Source: an uncultured Roseovarius sp. (GTDB lineage: Bacteria > Pseudomonadota > Alphaproteobacteria > Rhodobacterales > Rhodobacteraceae). From it: 64,000 nt of DNA. The notes beneath the pieces are model-generated. The model did no database searches. It was not told the DNA's origin and worked only from the letters and a program-made list of their open reading frames with translations. Location of the stretch: contig OX638333.1 of NCBI GenBank assembly GCA_951812895.1, positions 982,366 to 1,046,365 on the forward strand, in the 5' to 3' direction. A program made the translations under genes and the position numbers. Positions 18,969-28,015 of this stretch are shown in pieces (within the stretch, counting starts at the first letter, position 1; each line of letters begins with the position of its first letter).

Positions 18969-19952
18969 CTAATCAAACTCCAAAGCGCTGGCCGCGTTGC
19001 GAAGGTGTTCCGGACTGTAGCGCGCATAGACTGACGCCGTAATCCGCGAGTCAGAATGCCCGAGAAACTGGGCGATCTCGTTCATTGAGATGCCAGCTTC
19101 GGCCATGTGAACCGCTGCAGTGTGCCGTAGCACATGCGGTGATACATCAGTCAAACCAGCTTTGACTGCGGCGGCCTTGAATCCCTTCTTAATGGATTTC
19201 ACTGGGCCACTTGCCCATTCCACGACATAGTCGGACAACGCGGCCCTCTGCGCCTCCACGAGTGCGGCGCGTAGGCTCCCAGTTATAGGAACGATAGCAC
19301 GACCCTTTCTTTGCCCTTAGCCAGTGCGGAGGTTGATTTGGCCACGCTCGAAGTCCACCCGGTTCCAGGTTAGCTCCAGAACCGCCGTCACTCTGGCAGC
19401 CGTAGACAACATCAGCCGGATCGCCAACAAGGTATGAGGAGCGCACTCAACAGCAAGGAGTTGTGCGATTTCTTGGCGCGTCAGATACCTTTCTTTGGGA
19501 GCTGGTTTACTCGGCCGCTCGATGTAAGGCGCCCTTTCGATTAGCCCTGTTTTCTCAGCCCAATTCAAACAGGTCCTCAACTTGCCCAGCTGTGTCCAGA
19601 TTGTGCCGTCCTGAATGCCCGCCAGACGACGGTCGATAATGTAGGCTTTGCAGTCCCGCACATTGATCTGATCAGGCCGCAAGGAACCGAACCAGGGCAG
19701 CACGGAGCGCCCTGTATATTTCATGCTATCATGCACTGGGCGCCCTTCTACGGTCTCGCTGTACGCCTTCCAGATCGCCTCCACGGTCAATTCATCCTTT
19801 TTGGCTATCTGAGTGAGGAGGACGTCACGAGCTTCTGCTTCGGCGTGTTCGAGGGTGCCCGCGTCAAGACGATGCCTGTGCCTGCGTCCATCTTTCTCAT
19901 ACCAGACAACGACGAAACGGCCTTTAAGTCGACCGATGCTATATTCCTGCAC
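18969..19952 (-). pseudogene. Tyrosine recombinase (integrase), frameshifted
   Basis: The reading frame is broken near 19317 and again near 19290. The N-terminal piece (19952-19317, about 211 residues) has the SAM-like core-binding domain and the first catalytic arginine in STAARVTAVLELTWNRV. The C-terminal piece (19289-18969) restarts as PITGSLRAALVEAQRAAL and holds HVLRHTAAVHMAEAG (His and second Arg), QFLGHSDSRITASVYARYSP (third His and catalytic Tyr). Together they would form a normal integrase of about 325 residues, so loss is recent. It lies next to tRNA-Pro, as expected for an element that inserted there. With the integrase broken, the element is probably fixed in place. The start is a GTG inside the upstream HTH gene. 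Confidence 0.85.
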
Positions 19953-20107
19953 TGCTCATATTCCTCTACTTTGTGTGCTGGGATGCGAAACTGGCGACCA
20001 ACTCTGAAGCTTTCGAGCTGACCGGACTTACAGAGTTGGCGAACTGTTTCAGAACTGCAGCACCAGCGCTTCGCTAAGGTTTTGGGGGTGTAGGGCGGCA
20101 ACAACAC
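19805..20107 (-). CDS. Excisionase/MerR-like helix-turn-helix protein
   Basis: A 100-residue frame. The first 55 residues are a DNA-binding HTH of the excisionase type: YTPKTLAKRWCCSSETVRQL, then the typical RVGRQFRIPAHKVEEYEQC. The last 45 residues overlap the integrase gene in another frame and have no family resemblance, so the original stop may have been lost. The order HTH gene then integrase gene is the usual one in integrative elements, where the small protein directs excision or represses the integrase. Confidence 0.65.
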   Translation of the reverse strand: MLLPPYTPKTLAKRWCCSSETVRQLCKSGQLESFRVGRQFRIPAHKVEEYEQCRNIASVDLKAVSSLSGMRKMDAGTGIVLTRAPSNTPKQKLVTSSSLR

Positions 20108-20205
20108 ATCACTCCTTTTGATCTTCTAACTCTACTATAGCTGCACAAACCTGGAATTGATGAAGCCAGACAAGCTTTCGGCAGTTACTTGGTGGTGAAG
20201 TAAGG

Positions 20206-20397
20206 TTCAGCCGGGACGAGATCGCCGAGAATGATTTCAACCTCAACATCCCCCGTTATGTGGATACCTTCGAGGAAGAGGAAGAGATCGACCTGATGGC
20301 CGTTCGGGGCGAACGAACCCAGTTGAAGGGGAAACTGGCCGAGTTGGAGGTCCGCATGGAAGGTTATCTGCGGGAGCTTGGTTATGTCGGTGCCTGA
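20206..20397 (+). pseudogene. hsdM: Type I restriction system methylase subunit, C-terminal remnant
   Basis: About 63 residues remain. NDFNLNIPRYVDTFEEEEEI is a very typical C-terminal segment of HsdM, followed by a coiled helix (LKGKLAELEVRMEGYLRELG). The rest of the methylase is missing. The end overlaps the start of an hsdS remnant, as in intact systems. Confidence 0.8.
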
Positions 20398-20587
20398 GGG
20401 GTGGTCAACGTCTACAGTCGGTGACTGCACTAACACAGTGATGGGCTTCGCATTCAAAAGCACTGATTTCGTAGATGATGGGGTGCCGCTGGTTCGTATG
20501 GGCAACCTTTACCAGAACCAACTCGATCTCGACCGGAAACGTGTATTGCCACCCCGGCAAGCAATACACCATGTTCCAAGATCTTGA
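20384..20587 (+). pseudogene. hsdS: Type I restriction specificity subunit, N-terminal remnant
   Basis: The first 60 residues of HsdS remain from ATG 20384: MSVPEGWSTSTVGDCTNTVMG and STDFVDDGVPLVRMGNLYQ are the opening of a target-recognition domain. At about 20555-20565 the sequence runs into an hsdR fragment in another frame and soon stops. The large middle part, about the rest of hsdS and most of hsdR, was lost by one internal deletion. Confidence 0.75.
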
Positions 20588-20927
20588 GGCAATGGTGGAT
20601 GGCCGTGCCACACCATCGGTGCCTGACCGGTTCGATGGGAATAAATTGGCCCAAGCGTTCTATGGAGCTTTCGCCATGTCACTGGATCAAGGACAAATCA
20701 ACGGCATAGGAGAAAGCAAGGTGGTCGAAGAAGCCCTGTTCATTGGTGGTGTAGTTCAGGATGCGGTGCGATCCCACTCAATCAATCCAGCCAGCATCGA
20801 AGCAGAAATCAGGAAAATCCTCTTACCTCGACTGTTCAATCTTCTTGGAGGTTTGGATGCAGCCAACACTGTGATCGAGCAAGTTGTTGCCATCGTCCGT
20901 GCCGGTGAGACGAGGCTGAACACATGA
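20560..20927 (+). pseudogene. hsdR: Type I restriction endonuclease subunit, C-terminal remnant
   Basis: About 120 residues remain. NPASIEAEIRKILLPRLFNL and NTVIEQVVAIVRAG are typical of the HsdR C-terminal helical domain that docks to the methylase complex. The helicase and nuclease parts are missing. The stop overlaps the start of the next gene (ATGA), so the native gene order hsdR then YgjP-like peptidase is preserved. Confidence 0.7.
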
Positions 20928-21655
20928 TCGACCAGCACTTCCTGACTTATGGCAATGAGAGAATACCTTACCAGGTCAAGCCAGATCCACGGCGAACAAC
21001 ACGAATTGCGATCCATGTGGAAACGGATGGCAGCGTGATCGTCGACGTGCCACCAGGTCAATCCAAAGAGGTAGTTCAAAAGGCGGTGCTCAAACGGGCC
21101 CGTTGGATTTTTGATCACGTCGCTGAAGCGCGGGATCGCTACCGCCACGTACGTCCGAAATCCTATGTATCAGGTGAACAGGTTCTGTATCTGGGGCGGC
21201 GCTACATGCTGAAAGTGATTCAGGATACCAATTCCAGGGGCACGGCGCGGTTACGGGGGAACCGGTTGGAAGTGACCGCCCAATCCAAAGATGCCCGAAA
21301 AGTCCGTGGTATCTTGCGTGCCTGGTATCGAACACGAGCCCGGGATTATTTCGCGCGACAGATCGACCACCAATCCGAAATGCTGCCATGGCTGAACCAA
21401 CCTCCGCCCTTCCGGCTGCTGACAATGTCACGTCAATGGGGAAGCTGCTCACCTCAGGGCCAGGTAATCCTAAACCCACACCTGGTCAAAGCACCCCGAG
21501 AATGTATCAAATACGTTATCGTGCATGAACTAGCCCATCTGAAGCACCATGATCATAGTCCAGAGTTCTTTGATTTGGTTAGTCTGCATGCACCGGGATG
21601 GGAAAAGCCAAAGAAACTATTGGACCAGATGGTTGAAGTTTTGGCCAGCGATTGA
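20924..21655 (+). CDS. YgjP-like metal-dependent peptidase (SprT/M48 relative)
   Basis: A 243-residue protein with a zinc site: VIVHELAHLKHHDHSPEFF at about residues 192-210 gives HExxH plus a further His. LLTMSRQWGSCSPQGQVILN is the family block before it. Proteins of this type are very often encoded directly after type I restriction hsdR genes, as here (ATGA overlap), and their role there is not established. The gene itself looks intact although the restriction genes before it are collapsed. Confidence 0.85.
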   Translation: MIDQHFLTYGNERIPYQVKPDPRRTTRIAIHVETDGSVIVDVPPGQSKEVVQKAVLKRARWIFDHVAEARDRYRHVRPKSYVSGEQVLYLGRRYMLKVIQDTNSRGTARLRGNRLEVTAQSKDARKVRGILRAWYRTRARDYFARQIDHQSEMLPWLNQPPPFRLLTMSRQWGSCSPQGQVILNPHLVKAPRECIKYVIVHELAHLKHHDHSPEFFDLVSLHAPGWEKPKKLLDQMVEVLASD

Positions 21656-21737
21656 ACTAGACAAGAAACTTTGTATCGGGTCGATAGACCCATTCAATAG
21701 AAAAAACCTGCTGAACGCCAATCATCGAGGCTCAAGT

Positions 21738-23000
21738 ATGCCGCTGCCAACTTCGACTACGTTGTCGCCACTGGACCCCTTGCGCCCAGTGCGTAAATTG
21801 ACATTTTTAGAGTCCGAAGTTCGCCTTAAACAAGCACGCTTCCAGAACCGCCTTGTGCTAAACCCAACGCTGGACCTCAAGGTTTACCGCTTCAAAGCGA
21901 TCATCGACTTTGTGGTTGTCCGGGTGTTTACCCACAAAACCCAATTCCAATGGATTCAACAAGAGCTTCGTACTGTGCTGCTGCGCGACAGCTGGGTCGC
22001 ACCTGTAAATCCCGGTGGAGGCAAAGAGGCCGAAGAGTTCGACATTAAAATCCAAGAACCCGGCTCAACAGCCCTCGTGGCAGCAGCGGTCGCTGCTGTT
22101 GGCGCACGACGTGGCGAACGCAAAACACCGCAAGTCCGGGAAATAGAATTCAGCTTGGACGTCTACAACCGCGGAGGCACTGATAACAAGCGCGAGCAAA
22201 TGGTGGGACTGCTACAGAGGACTTACTATGCCGCTACGGAACGCTGGCTTGATGATTTGGATATGCCGCGTTCAACCGCAGCAGTCGCCTCTCAGCCTGG
22301 TAGCGCTTCTGCAACTGACTATTTGCAGCCAGAAATGGGAGGCAGACGTGAAAGTTCTCTCACAATCCGTCCTGAGCCGGAAGAGTTTCGCAGCCCGTTT
22401 CTTGATGGTACGATGTATTTGGGAGAAAAGGATACAAGCGGCATGATCCGCATCCAGAACAAAGAGAGGGATCAGCAATACCCGTCCAAAGGTTCATACA
22501 AACAACTGTCACCGACTCAGAAAAGAGGGCGCGTTGAGGTCACGCTGAAATGCCCCGACCTCGAGGATCTTGGGCTTCGAAAATTGTCTGATCTAGAGAA
22601 TTTCAAGTACACGAAACTTCAGAAGAAATTTTTCCAATTCATGTTGCCTACATTCGCAGATCCGAACCATGCAAAAAGCTCAGCTAACCGCGCAGTCATT
22701 GGCCTGGAAGAAAAGAAACGTGCCAGAATTTTCCTAAAGTCAGGCTTGCTTGCGCTTATGAGGAGAGACGAAGTCTGGGAAGAGTACAAGGGTTCAGCAA
22801 GATCAGAAATTAGGAAGGTACTTCGGCGCAATAGACGCCCTATTGTTCGGAACCGAATCGGCCGCGGCTCGACCTCTACTATGATTGCCTATAGAGCACT
22901 TAACAAACACATCGCCACCGCATTTCGACAACTTGGGGAACGAGAACAAAGAGCTTGGTTTAAGGTGAAGAACCAAGACAATGAGGATCTGAGTAACTAG
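21738..23000 (+). CDS. Hypothetical protein, possibly replication-related
   Basis: A protein of 420 residues starting at ATG 21738 (GAGG nine bases upstream); the open frame extends back to 21549, but that part overlaps the YgjP-like gene. I do not recognise the family. There is a hydrophilic N-terminal alpha/beta domain, with IEFSLDVYNRGGTDNKREQM at about residues 148-167 that recalls a beta strand of replication-initiator proteins, a linker rich in Ser and Pro, and a basic C-terminal region (RSEIRKVLRRNRRPIVRNR) that could bind nucleic acid. There is no HUH motif. The base composition is a little AT-richer than the core. The resemblance to replication initiators is weak. Confidence 0.5.
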   Translation: MPLPTSTTLSPLDPLRPVRKLTFLESEVRLKQARFQNRLVLNPTLDLKVYRFKAIIDFVVVRVFTHKTQFQWIQQELRTVLLRDSWVAPVNPGGGKEAEEFDIKIQEPGSTALVAAAVAAVGARRGERKTPQVREIEFSLDVYNRGGTDNKREQMVGLLQRTYYAATERWLDDLDMPRSTAAVASQPGSASATDYLQPEMGGRRESSLTIRPEPEEFRSPFLDGTMYLGEKDTSGMIRIQNKERDQQYPSKGSYKQLSPTQKRGRVEVTLKCPDLEDLGLRKLSDLENFKYTKLQKKFFQFMLPTFADPNHAKSSANRAVIGLEEKKRARIFLKSGLLALMRRDEVWEEYKGSARSEIRKVLRRNRRPIVRNRIGRGSTSTMIAYRALNKHIATAFRQLGEREQRAWFKVKNQDNEDLSN

Positions 23001-23619
23001 TAGCAATGGCTTCAACTCTAAGTGAAACAATTACTTTAAAGTTATTAGGCTTTTGCGGCTATGAAAATCACGGTATCTTTGCTGTGAAGGGCAATTGAAT
23101 AACCAATTGGATAATAGTTAATCGAAAAATAGTAGAAAATTCTTGCCAACTCACATGTGTGCGAGCTTGTCAATTTGCCGCGAAAAGCACTGTAGTGCAC
23201 TAACCATCTTTGGGTGCGTGACTGGATTGTCAGAGCCGCGCGCTGGCAGCTTCCAACAGTGATTTTGATGTCCCGCAGCGCTAAAGTTGAAGCGCGTACC
23301 CAGAGAGCTCTCAGCTGGTCTTCTGCAACTTGTTGGCCTTCACCATATCGGAGCAGTTTTGATTCCAGGTGCTGCTGCGCCCAAACTTGTCTCCCGCGAC
23401 CAGCTTCAGACGATGAAATCAGGTTCGGTTCTGGTTGATGTTGCGCTCGACTACGGCGGCAGCTTCCGCGTCCTTGCACTGGAAGTAGTTCGCGACAAGG
23501 AAACTTAGCTAGTTTTGAGTAGACGTTACTTTAAGAAGAGCGCAGCTTTTTAGATCGCCTTTACATGGTGGTTTTCTAAATTAAAGTGTGTTATTCAAAG
23601 AAAATATACCTTTGGGGGA
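23001..23619. other. AT-rich stretch with one gene remnant
   Basis: The 619 bp between two genes hold only a fragment of an alanine dehydrogenase gene (23340-23461). Other short frames on both strands lack ribosome-binding sites and recognisable motifs. The composition is AT-rich on both sides of the fragment. Confidence 0.5.
23340..23461 (+). pseudogene. ald: Alanine dehydrogenase fragment
   Basis: About 40 codons read [20 protein letters not shown] and then [19 protein letters not shown], the well-conserved middle of alanine dehydrogenase around the NAD site (usually [16 protein letters not shown]). Sequence on both sides does not continue the enzyme. It is a scrap left by rearrangement of the island. 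Confidence 0.7.
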
Positions 23620-24309
23620 ATGGTGTTGGGTAGGTTGTTTTTAAGAATCGTGGGTATTTTTGTATTTTTTTTGCTGCTTTCTGCATGTGCTAATGAGCGG
23701 CTTGCACAAGATGATGAAATAAAAGTGCAGACCACGCTTATCGACGATGGAGAATTCATCGATCATTTTCTTGAAAAGCCGGTGTTTGAGAATGCCAGAT
23801 ATGCTTTGCGAATCAGTGAGCGCTATAAGTTCCTTGGAGATCAAGCCGCCACTAATCGTGACTTCACATCTGCGGCTCTAATCGCATTGGCTGGCTTCGC
23901 GGCTTACGGCACTTCTGCAGGATTTGCTGCGGAAGAATTGGCAGCTGGTGCAGTAGTTGGAACCGCAGTTCATCAGGGCTCAAAATATGTCAATCCCAAC
24001 TCGGTTGCAGAGTCATTCTATTTGGCTTCCGAAGACATGAGTTGCGTAGGCACATCGATCGCCGAGGTCATCGGTGACACGGAAATAAGAGATGTCGCTG
24101 CAGCTGCAGTGTCCATGAGACACATTAGAAAAGTTGAACTTAGATTAAGAGCAGACTTAGAGCGGCAGATTCCTAATCCTCAAGATTTGGCTGACGCTTT
24201 TTCCAGCCTAGAAGACTTGAGCGATCCGAGCACTCAAGCAAGCTTGGCGAACAGATTGAACACGAAACTTCAGGAGTGTGAGAGACAGGTTAGCGAACCT
24301 GAGAATTAA
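23620..24309 (+). CDS. Lipoprotein of unknown function
   Basis: A 229-residue protein with a lipoprotein signal: hydrophobic IVGIFVFFLLLSAC with the lipobox LLSAC at residue 23. The next residue, Ala, favours outer-membrane sorting. Residues 86-118 form a small-residue hydrophobic segment (ALIALAGFAAYGTSAGFAAE then GAVVGTAVHQG) that could lie in or on a membrane. The rest is mostly acidic helices. It begins an AT-rich, co-directional cluster with an astacin-like protease, an interrupted cysteine-rich protein and a trypsin-like protease. Confidence 0.7.
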   Translation: MVLGRLFLRIVGIFVFFLLLSACANERLAQDDEIKVQTTLIDDGEFIDHFLEKPVFENARYALRISERYKFLGDQAATNRDFTSAALIALAGFAAYGTSAGFAAEELAAGAVVGTAVHQGSKYVNPNSVAESFYLASEDMSCVGTSIAEVIGDTEIRDVAAAAVSMRHIRKVELRLRADLERQIPNPQDLADAFSSLEDLSDPSTQASLANRLNTKLQECERQVSEPEN

Positions 24310-24345
24310 TCTTTGACTATTTTGATTATGCGGAGGAACAAAGAG

Positions 24346-25254
24346 ATGTTGTTTAAAACGGGACTTGTTTCGGGGCTTGCTATGACCCTGACATTAATCG
24401 GCTCAAATATGTCTAATTCTCATGATTTGGAGGGCGCGATTACTGAGCGAAATCTGCCTGAGGAAATCCTCGAAGCTCTCGACGAAGCGGAGCGCCTAAG
24501 GGATCCTGAGCTTCGCGAAGAGATTATGTCTCTCGGTGGATTGCCGGATGCAGACCGGAGCGAAAAACTTTCAACACTCGGATTATCAACGGACTATGAA
24601 ACGGCTTTAGAGGGCATATTTCGCGCGTCTGCAAAGTGGCCTAAGGGATACAAGATTACAGTATGTTTCTTTGATGGTTCCCAAGTAGCCCGTTCTAATG
24701 TTGTCGAAGTAGCCTCAGAAGTCTTCTCAGCCGCCAAGCTCAAAATGGATGTTGGTGATGTTGAAGACATTAGAACTTGTAGTACACACAAAAAGTCCAT
24801 GATCCGCGTCGCCTTTGGAACTGATGGAAACTGGTCCTATGTGGGCACAGATGCGCTTAAGATACCTCAGAACCGTCCAACCCTCGGTCTTGAGAACTTT
24901 CATCAGTTTTCCAATCTAAGTGAGAGGCGTAAAGGCACAGTGAGGCATGAATTCATGCATGCGATCGGAGCCCTTCATGAGCACCAACATCCAGAAGCCG
25001 ACTGTGAAGAAGACTTTAATTGGGACGTAATCTACGAAAGCCTTCCGTGGCCGAAGAACAAAATAGATCGCAATTTGCGCCGAATCACAAAAACCAAGGC
25101 AATAGCGCTAACCGATTACGATCCTAAGTCCAACATGCACTACTCATTGCCAAAGCACTACTTCAAGAATGGTGGCGCCTCCAATTGTTATGTGAAGAAA
25201 AACTCTAAGCTTTCGCAAGGTGACTTGGAAATTATCAAAAAGCTTTATCATTGA
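24346..25254 (+). CDS. Secreted astacin-like zinc metalloprotease
   Basis: A 302-residue protein. A Sec signal (FKTGLVSGLAMTLTLIGSNM) is followed by a prodomain-like helical region. The zinc motif is HEFMHAIGALHEHQHP at about residues 203-218, an exact HExxHxxGxxH with the Glu that follows in astacins. A Met-turn, SNMHYSLPKHYF, lies about 50 residues later with the usual Tyr. It belongs to the metzincin clan (M12-type) and acts outside the cytoplasm. The ATG at 24346 has GGAGG eight bases before it; an in-frame start at 24313 is less likely. Neighbours on the same strand encode another secreted protease, suggesting a shared extracellular task. Confidence 0.85.
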   Translation: MLFKTGLVSGLAMTLTLIGSNMSNSHDLEGAITERNLPEEILEALDEAERLRDPELREEIMSLGGLPDADRSEKLSTLGLSTDYETALEGIFRASAKWPKGYKITVCFFDGSQVARSNVVEVASEVFSAAKLKMDVGDVEDIRTCSTHKKSMIRVAFGTDGNWSYVGTDALKIPQNRPTLGLENFHQFSNLSERRKGTVRHEFMHAIGALHEHQHPEADCEEDFNWDVIYESLPWPKNKIDRNLRRITKTKAIALTDYDPKSNMHYSLPKHYFKNGGASNCYVKKNSKLSQGDLEIIKKLYH

Positions 25255-25461
25255 GGAGCTTGGGTCATGCGAACTCTAATTTTGTCTTTCGCCGTCGCAA
25301 TGTACGGAACGACCACAATTGCAGAAGAACCTACAGCAAGTGACGTTCACCCGCAGATTCCCCCAGCTTTTGACCTCACAATTGAGAGTTGGCTCGTAGA
25401 TTCAAAGGTAGATTCTGCCTTGATAGAGGGAGGATATGCCTCAGTAGAAGCATATTCATTT

Positions 25462-25485
25462 GGGAATTATATACGATAGTGCCCA
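25462..25485 (+). repeat. Left terminal inverted repeat of the first IS1595-type element
   Basis: The 24 bases match 28016-28039 exactly in inverted orientation. The repeat is preceded by target duplication ATTCATTT at 25454-25461. An AGATCT hexamer, the site cut by BglII itself, begins just at its inner edge (25484-25489). Confidence 0.95.
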
Positions 25486-25491
25486 GATCTC

Positions 25492-25662
25492 TCAAGTTTC
25501 TTCGTCTTCAGGTTCTTGTCGGGTTGCACCGCCTTTCATGACTGCCTTTATCAACCTCTCCGGTTTTACCGGTACACTTATGTCCTTGTTCATATCGGCT
25601 TTTGTTGGCTGGTAACTCCGGTCCATGACCTTGTTATAGTAGTCAGACTTCTGTTTGGTCAT
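25492..25662 (-). CDS. Small YQP-motif protein, cargo of IS1595-type element
   Basis: A 56-residue frame starting at ATG 25662, which overlaps the end of the nuclease gene by 20 bp, so it is probably translationally coupled. The core SYQPTKADMNKDISV, then P-x-x-LIKAVMKGG, aligns with a 53-residue protein at the same operon position in the second element (TYQPGKKEMLEDVRI, then P-x-x-L-x-x-SVLK). Conserved positions are Y-Q-P, K, M, D, P, L, V and K. The family and function are unknown. A regulator or stabiliser of the methylase or nuclease would fit its place. It is acidic at the C-terminus (EPEDEET). Confidence 0.7.
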   Translation of the reverse strand: MTKQKSDYYNKVMDRSYQPTKADMNKDISVPVKPERLIKAVMKGGATRQEPEDEET

Positions 25663-26341
25663 CGCTTTCTCCAATGCATTCCTGCGTGATCCCGATTGCC
25701 AAGACGGGACAACCGCCATTGCGTCCTGCGTCCAATCTGTAAAGCAATTTGCCCATCCATGTTGTTGATGCTCCAAACTTCTTATACACGTATTCGCTGC
25801 CTTGGGTTCCATCCTTGTTCAAAACCTTCCCAAGACTCCGAAAGAACTCATTGTCCAGCGAGGAACCGCGTGTCAGTATAACACCAACGTCGATTGCGCC
25901 AGCATCATAGAAGGCTGAAAACGCATACAGGTCTCTATCATAAGTCTGGTCTTTGCTATTCCACTCGAAGTCAAGTGCGACTTTCCCGGAAACAAAATCA
26001 ATCCTGTGACCATCTAGAAAACCTTTTTTGACGTATTTGTGAAGAATATTTCCAATTTGCTTCGCATGTTCCAACCGGACCAGAAGATCAGCGGAAATGC
26101 GGGTTTCTATCCAGTCGGGCAACGGGAATAGCGTATCCACATATTGGGCGATTGGCCCCTTGCTGCCGCCCGGTCTCCTTATCATCTCCGTTGTGATCTC
26201 AAACGTTTCCAAAGCATCTGTCACATGTGAGAACTGATCAGGAAAACTGTTGGCCAGAATGGACGCTGCGTTCCTATAACTGTGAATTTCAAACTTCTGC
26301 CTGACGTTTTTCGAGAACAAATGTCTCTCGCCTTCTGACAT
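25643..26341 (-). CDS. BglII-like type II restriction endonuclease
   Basis: A protein of 232 residues of the BglII/BstYI-like family (PD-(D/E)xK-type fold). The expected core is at about residues 118-165: DFVSGKVALDFEWNSKD with acidic residues and Glu for metal binding, then DRDLYAFSAFYDAGAIDVGV and ILTRG. Downstream KKFGASTTWMGKLLYRLDAG matches the family C-terminus. It should cut DNA at a short palindrome unless the adjacent methylase protects it; AGATCT or a relative is the guess by family, not proven. The start ATG follows the methylase stop by two bases. Confidence 0.82.
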   Translation of the reverse strand: MSEGERHLFSKNVRQKFEIHSYRNAASILANSFPDQFSHVTDALETFEITTEMIRRPGGSKGPIAQYVDTLFPLPDWIETRISADLLVRLEHAKQIGNILHKYVKKGFLDGHRIDFVSGKVALDFEWNSKDQTYDRDLYAFSAFYDAGAIDVGVILTRGSSLDNEFFRSLGKVLNKDGTQGSEYVYKKFGASTTWMGKLLYRLDAGRNGGCPVLAIGITQECIGESDDQTEV

Positions 26342-26343
26342 GC

Positions 26344-26979
26344 CTATTCCGCCGCAACTGACGAATTGTATTTATACGTGTCCCATGTCGGCTTATAGTC
26401 ATCGCCCGCCTGGTTGCCCCAGACCGTCCAGTTTTCACGGCACCCGCGCCCGAACAATTCCAGGTATGGTCCCCAGCTGCAACTTTCGATGATATCATAC
26501 TGTTCATCCGGTTTACGGGAATGCTCCCGCTTGCGCGTCCCGAACAGATTGACCTGTCGCCGCCCGGGTTGAAGTGTGCGCGCGTTTTTTCCACGTATCC
26601 CGAACAACAGGACTTCGGTGACGTTTCGGAAGTAAAACCCAACACCCCGCCCATCAGAGCCACCATCCTTGCGGACCTTGTGCCAGATGATGTTTGACTT
26701 GTAAGCAAAGCCCCACTTGGTCATGACCTGTAATCCCTCAGGGAGCAAAGCATTTGGAACCCAAAGGTAACAATGCGCCCGATCTTCGACAAAATCTGAA
26801 ACGGGAAGAGTGCATATGTCTTCAAGCGTCATTGTCGGATATCTGGCAAGACGTTTATGTTCAGGGGCCATTTTTCCTGTCCGGTTGGCAAAGCGCCAAG
26901 GTGGATCGGCCATGATTGTTGAAAACTTTTCAGACCCGAGAAATTGAGAAAGATCATTCGCGACGCTTGAATCACTCAT
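26344..26979 (-). CDS. MT-A70-family adenine N6 methyltransferase (DNA)
   Basis: A 211-residue protein of the MT-A70/M.MunI type. The catalytic motif DPPWRFANRTG is at residues 25-35 and the family block PTMTLEDICTLPV follows, then AHCYLWVPNALLPEGL and a C-terminal ENWTVWGNQ. In bacteria such enzymes methylate adenine in DNA as partners of restriction enzymes. The ATG overlaps the transposase stop (ATGA, 26976-26979), so its expression depends on the transposase message. It should protect the host from the nuclease encoded two bases downstream. Confidence 0.88.
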   Translation of the reverse strand: MSDSSVANDLSQFLGSEKFSTIMADPPWRFANRTGKMAPEHKRLARYPTMTLEDICTLPVSDFVEDRAHCYLWVPNALLPEGLQVMTKWGFAYKSNIIWHKVRKDGGSDGRGVGFYFRNVTEVLLFGIRGKNARTLQPGRRQVNLFGTRKREHSRKPDEQYDIIESCSWGPYLELFGRGCRENWTVWGNQAGDDYKPTWDTYKYNSSVAAE

Positions 26980-27953
26980 GACCGCGCTCCGCTTGCCAAA
27001 CCGTTGTCTGCAATCAAATCAACGTAGCGAAGGCGCTTGCCCTCCATGCCAGTAACCACGCCTGACATTTGGTCGATGGTGTTTTGCGGACGGACATTGT
27101 GACGGCCTGAGAACTCATTCACATAACGGTTCAGGTGCTTGGGGCTCATTTTGTGGAACGTGCCCTTGTGAGCGCGTTTGAGCGGTGCCCAGAAGCTTTC
27201 CAGACCGTTGATGTGAGCTTGTTCCCGAACATACTCACCAACGGAATGGCGAACTGCCTCGTGCGTCCTGTTGATCCCCTTATAAGCGCTGGCATCATCT
27301 GTGTAGACGGCCGCGCACTCGGTGGTGTGGTCAATGACAAAGCCTTGCAGCGTCTTCGACGTGGTGTCCCGTACGACCTTGGCAATAACCTGATTGGTTT
27401 CCCGATCCTTCACGCCAGCGACGATGGCTTTGCCAACGCCGCCGCGCCCGGCATTCAACTTCTTGCCCTTGTGCTTATTCTTTTCGAGTCCGCCGATGTA
27501 GGTTTCGTCGGCTTCCACCGGGCCACCAAAGGGCAGTGCAACACCATCATCCTCAAGCGCTTTGCGCACCCGGTGCGCCAAATGCCAAGCGGCTTTCTGG
27601 GTAATCTCCAGATCGCGATGCAACTTCATAGACGAAACACCCTTGAGGCTGGTGGTCATGAGGTAAATCGCAATTGCCCAGACCTGATAACCGAGATTGG
27701 ACGCTTCCATGCACGTCCCAGTGCGAACTGAAAATCGCTTGCGGCATTCCTTCTCACGGCAACGGTAGGGCATGGTCTTGTGTGCCGCCCCGGACAGCAC
27801 GCTGGTCGATCCGCAATGTGGACAGTGAGGACCATCGGCCCAGCGTTCCTCGGTAAACCACTTCTCGGCGGCTTCGTCGGTGGGGAATATCTTGAACAGC
27901 TTTACGAGGCTGATACCTTCACGATAGTGCTTACCGGGTGCTTTCTGTGCCAT
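26976..27953 (-). CDS. IS1595-family transposase (ISXO2-like)
   Basis: A 325-residue transposase. The N-terminal zinc ribbon has CPHCGSTSVLSG and CREKECRKRF (residues about 44-72). The DDE part has GPVEADETYIGG (first Asp), VYTDDASAYKGI (second Asp) and ESFWAPLKRAHKGTFHKMSP (Glu; the S-x-W pattern followed by K-R-A-x-x-G is typical of the family). It lies 63 bp inside the right inverted repeat. About two thirds of the residues appear identical to the transposase at 41690-42667 by eye. It overlaps the methylase gene by four bases. Confidence 0.95.
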   Translation of the reverse strand: MAQKAPGKHYREGISLVKLFKIFPTDEAAEKWFTEERWADGPHCPHCGSTSVLSGAAHKTMPYRCREKECRKRFSVRTGTCMEASNLGYQVWAIAIYLMTTSLKGVSSMKLHRDLEITQKAAWHLAHRVRKALEDDGVALPFGGPVEADETYIGGLEKNKHKGKKLNAGRGGVGKAIVAGVKDRETNQVIAKVVRDTTSKTLQGFVIDHTTECAAVYTDDASAYKGINRTHEAVRHSVGEYVREQAHINGLESFWAPLKRAHKGTFHKMSPKHLNRYVNEFSGRHNVRPQNTIDQMSGVVTGMEGKRLRYVDLIADNGLASGARS

Positions 27954-28015
27954 GTGTATCTCCCTTGATCTTGGGCACTATTGAATCACCTATGGTCTAG
28001 GGCGTCAAGCCCTTT

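Noticed and set aside
23045-23479. 144-codon reverse frame in the gap after 23 kb
   Set aside because: No ribosome-binding site or motif; the forward strand there holds an alanine dehydrogenase scrap.
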